From: Agapetus fuscipes | Taxonomy: Eukaryota; Arthropoda; Insecta; Trichoptera; Glossosomatidae | Length of the DNA stretch: 64,000 nucleotides | Assembly: GCA_951799405.1 (NCBI GenBank) | Contig: OX637336.1 | Coordinates: 16,845,479-16,909,478 of the forward strand | Reading direction: 5' to 3' | Shown here: positions 61,300 through 64,000 of the stretch, piece after piece | Numbering within the stretch: position 1 is the stretch's first letter | Layout of the letters: each line of letters starts with the position of its first letter | Notes under the pieces: model-generated | The model's database searches: none | What the model was told of the DNA's origin: nothing | The model's input: only the letters and a program-made list of their open reading frames with translations | Made by a program: the position numbers and the translations under genes

Positions 61300-61550
61300 T
61301 AAGGGTTTGGTGGTTTACACAGTGAAAAACCATTGTATATACTATATTTATTCATTAAAGAATCAAAGTTTTAATTCACTTTTATAATTTTTTTATTTTT
61401 GTCAAGTACTTTCGCCTAAAGCATCATCAGGACAATAATATTGTCCTGTGAATTAAAACGTGAATTAAACGTGAATTAAAACGTGAATTAAACGCGAATT
61501 AAAAAGTGACTTAAAACTTTGATTATTTCATTAACAATATATTTTCATAT
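61300..61550 (-). mobile_element. Family N repeat with intact hammerhead-like motif
   Basis: Shares acacagtgaaa, caaagttttaattcactt and the inverted-arm layout with 7160-7345. At 61443-61510 a cgtgaattaaa unit repeats about five times. No coding frame. Confidence 0.65.
61399..61435 (-). ncRNA. Hammerhead-like ribozyme motif, family N (intact)
   Basis: On the minus strand: TTGTC (stem I), CTGATGA, one T, stem II GCT/GGC with a short TTA-type loop (three pairs, one G-U), GAAA, palindrome AGTACT, T as position 17, then GACAA, an exact partner of TTGTC. Both core boxes are perfect and stem I has five Watson-Crick pairs. The 37-nt size and self-complementary stem III fit the small dimeric hammerhead class. 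Confidence 0.7.
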
Positions 61551-61552
61551 TA

Positions 61553-61605
61553 ACTGATTCCGTAATTGTAAGGTAGAGGGTTCAATGCCAGATGGAGCAC
61601 AAAAA
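61553..61605 (+). mobile_element. SINE-B head fragment
   Basis: gtagagggttcaatgccaga and tggagcacaaaa correspond to the 3' side of the SINE-B tRNA-like head. Confidence 0.45.
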
Positions 61606-61649
61606 AAAACGTTTCATTTTCAAATATAATATATTACATTGGAGTCATC

Positions 61650-61762
61650 TATTTGGTGAGCGTTGTTTTTGTGTAAATCACACCTCAAGAGCCCTCTGCA
61701 AGCTTGGTCGTCGCTATAGAAATCGTCAATTCTCAAGCAAGACCCTGTTGTTGTTGACTCTT
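61650..61762 (-). mobile_element. SINE-B 3' half, inverted partner 1
   Basis: ggtgagcgttgtttttgtg to attctcaagcaagaccctg. Confidence 0.75.
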
Positions 61763-61892
61763 CGCTGGGTTCAATACATTTTTACCAAGAACCGGTCACC
61801 AAAGATACATTCAGCTTTATTTCTATTGTGACAACCGAGCTTTCAGAGGGCTCTTGAGGTGTGATATACACAAAAACAGCGCTGAAAAAAGA
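61763..61892 (+). mobile_element. SINE-B 3' half, inverted partner 2
   Basis: ttcgctgggttcaatacat, ccaagaaccggtcaccaaag and gagggctcttgaggtgtgat. The segment between ccggtcacc and acaaccgagc has decayed. Together with partner 1 it forms an imperfect ~100-bp inverted repeat. Confidence 0.75.
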
Positions 61893-62154
61893 AATCATAC
61901 TTTTTTTATTACACACTCTCTATATATATCCGTCTTGCATGGATGTGGTAGAAGAACCCATAACAGTTAGACGCTTATTAAAAGGTTTTCTAGTGAATTT
62001 TAGAAATAGCAGCATGTTAGAGGTGTTGCCCTCTCTAGGTTAGAGGTGTGCCCATGACTCTTATAGTTAATCGATGTATGTAACTGATGATAAAAGTATA
62101 CCATGGGTGACACTCCTTGTATAGTAGGTACTCCGAATATCATCTAGTGTGCTA

Positions 62155-62370
62155 CTTTTTACCACTTTATCATTGACGTGTAGAACCTATTTACTTTCAC
62201 ATGTAAGAAAATAGCCTTTAGCCACCCACTTTGAAATTTTCACATCTTATGAAGACTGAGTAAATCTTGCCGGTACAACCTGGGTTACAAGAAAAATCTG
62301 AAATGGGAAATCATGTATGACAACCTCGGAATCAAACTCAAGTCTCTAGCTTAGAATGTAAATGCTCTAG
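62155..62370 (-). mobile_element. SINE-D copy, old
   Basis: gtagaacctatttactttca, aagactgagtaaatcttgcc and gggaaatcatgtatgaca match the body with many substitutions. The head is barely recognisable. Confidence 0.6.
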
Positions 62371-62507
62371 GTCTGATAATTTGACCAGGGATAGTAAATA
62401 TATAGGACTGAGTTTGTAATAGAAAAGTTTACCAAAGGACCAGGCCTTTCAATCAGTGATTCTCAACCATTAATTCATTACAGTCCTTTATCTTTCTCTG
62501 TAAAATT

Positions 62508-62668
62508 ATTGTGACTATTTTAATTGATTGTAGGGGCATTCACTTTGTAATCAGTCATCTAAAAAGGTTCAATATTAAACTACTTTGTTTTTTATTACGA
62601 CGAGTATATTCAGTTCCACGACCGGTTCCGCAAATTTGTTTTTATCGTCAGGATTCTAAATAATTACT
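62508..62668 (-). mobile_element. J2: second hammerhead-bearing J element
   Basis: Same layout as J1: on the minus strand the motif is near the 5' end and atgcccctacaatcaattaa near the 3' end. The motif (62615-62652) has CTGACGA, a long weak hairpin, GGAA for GAAA, palindrome ACCGGT and C. Stem I keeps only one pair, so it is decayed. Confidence 0.65.
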
Positions 62669-62934
62669 TGTTGTTTTGATAAGATTTTTTTTAAATAATA
62701 AGCAGTAGGTAGTTACTATTACAGTTAGTAATTTTTCAATATTACTGAAAAATGACGAGTCAGCCATTAAAAAAAAACAATGGATAAAAAAATAGCATTG
62801 GCTTAATACCTGCATACATTTTAAAAAAACAGGAAGCCTTTGAGTTTTTTGAAAAATAAACGTTTTTAATATTTTTTTATGTCCGACACTCTTCAGATTC
62901 GTACCCATACCTTTTGCTCAGAACAGGAACTTTG
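62669..62934. other. Unassigned spacer
   Basis: AT-rich, with an 86-codon minus frame lacking domains. Confidence 0.3.
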
Positions 62935-63180
62935 GCGATTGAGCATTGACCACCAATGCTGTAAAAAAATTATTCACTTCGTCAATATCACTCCTGTTTC
63001 AGGGAAGGTCGACAAAAGTTTCAGGACTTATGTTCATTTGAGGTTTGTTTTTTTATTTGTATGCTCACATACAGATTTTGTAAGCGCCAATTTACACGTG
63101 TGTGTTTATGGGCATGCATGTTGTATGAATTTCAAATGTTGATTTATCTTTGCAACTTTGATTATAGATGGATTCAAACC
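62935..63180 (+). mobile_element. Family A repeat (A2), diverged
   Basis: gaccaccaatgctgtaaaaa to ttgcaactttgattatagat; the 5' end is replaced. Confidence 0.75.
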
Positions 63181-64000
63181 TAAGCTTTGTCCATCCATCT
63201 TTTAATCTATCATCAATCCATCTAAACTTTAATAAAGTATTCATTAAAATCCGTTTTGTAAATCGTATACGTATCTGCTTTTAGAAACACCCTTATCTGT
63301 TCTTGGCCGAAACTTGGTCCCTCAACCCCCGAAATTCTGCCGACCCACCCCGAAATCTTGCCCCCTGAAATCGGGAAGGGGTCCAGACATGCGCCCTCGT
63401 CCGCTCACAAGAACCTACCCTCAGAATTTTAGGTTATGAGGCACGAAACGCTCATGAAAGTCGATACGAAAACCGTCCAAATAAATCTGTAAATTCCACA
63501 CACAACACAGAATTAATTGTCTCGTATTTACAACACAGTTGTCATGTCCTGAAACGTATATGTAAGTCCACGTATAGAAAACAGATCTATGTGCGCTTTA
63601 ACGAGCTTTCAGTATATTTAAAAATTCAATAAAAACCTGTAATGTACTCAATAAAACAGCATTAAAATTGTTACTTGAAACTCTATTTAAAAAAATGTTG
63701 TTAAAAGCTTTCTTAGTTGTTTTATGTATCATATATATTTTTTTGTTTTGTTGTTATTTATACCATTACCGGCTTTTAGTTGTTGTTTTCTTATTTTGTT
63801 TATTTGTTTGTTTCTTTTTATTTATAAACAAAAGAAAACTGCTTTCTGTGCTTTGAGCTTCTGTTAAATTTTATGTTGTATGTAGTTAGTTAAAAAAATA
63901 GAGATACAAGTGTTTGAAGTACTGAAATTTTAAAATGAAAATTTTTGAGGTTTCCACGCTATTTTGATGTCCGTGATTTTAAACATTGCTGATCCACATT
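63181..64000. other. Unassigned terminal spacer
   Basis: No gene. gattcaaacctaag and catccatctttta appear twice in weak inverted form near 63172-63232. The 62-codon Phe/Leu-rich frame at 63668-63856 is driven by T-runs. Confidence 0.3.

Noticed and set aside
63668..63856. Small Phe/Leu-rich membrane-protein-like frame
   Set aside because: Produced by T-rich sequence; no conserved feature and no splice or promoter support.

Overview
This window is a gene-poor, AT-rich piece of an animal nuclear genome, most likely an arthropod and probably an insect. The reasons are spliced exons, several tRNA-derived SINE families, and a two-ORF LINE whose ORF1 carries an FP25K-like C-terminal domain. I cannot name the order or species. 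Nearly everything recognisable is transposon-derived. The only host coding sequence I can support is two consecutive + strand exons, 48131-48249 and 49903-49998. They encode an Ala/Pro-rich linker running into a spectrin repeat, best explained as a dystrophin-type gene. The flanking sequence is probably its introns.

Layout. 0-11.6 kb: short repeats (family A, SINE-B, SINE-C, SINE-D), a 12-bp minisatellite, TIR-H and MITE-F elements and a solo LTR. 11.6-16.1 kb: a nearly complete Jockey/CR1-type LINE with an intact 966-codon ORF2 and an ORF1 broken by one frameshift. 16-23 kb: sparse, with scattered repeat fragments. 23.2-25.8 kb: a tandem array of a ~0.4-kb unit built from family A. 25.9-35 kb: palindromes, a solo LTR splitting a family A copy, chimeric SINEs and a foldback-like element. 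35-39.3 kb: nested insertions and hammerhead-like motifs. 39-48 kb: more family A, SINEs, two TIR-H copies and LINE fragments. 48-50 kb: the two host exons. 50-64 kb: a Harbinger-like MITE, a C-tract MITE, a full-length SINE-D, LINE tails, and nested SINE-C/LINE-E.

Family A is the dominant repeat: over 40 copies or pieces of a ~250-bp element with no terminal inverted repeats. It has subfamilies whose 3' tails are different microsatellites: TTTAGA in A1, TTATAGA in A2, TTAGA in A3.

The most interesting signal is a set of small hammerhead-ribozyme-like motifs in at least four unrelated repeat contexts (36283-36330, 35636-35677, 61399-61435, 6190-6224 and decayed relatives). They have CUGANGA and GAAA cores, a stem II, and in the three best copies a paired stem I. 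In place of an ordinary stem III they have a short palindrome (ACCGGU, AGUACU or ACGU) followed by an H nucleotide. That architecture fits the dimer-forming small hammerheads known from Penelope-like retroelements. One carrier, J1, is a 171-bp insertion flanked by a perfect 13-bp target duplication. No Penelope-type reverse transcriptase or GIY-YIG ORF is visible here, so these look like short non-autonomous carriers. All calls come from reading the sequence; no search was run.
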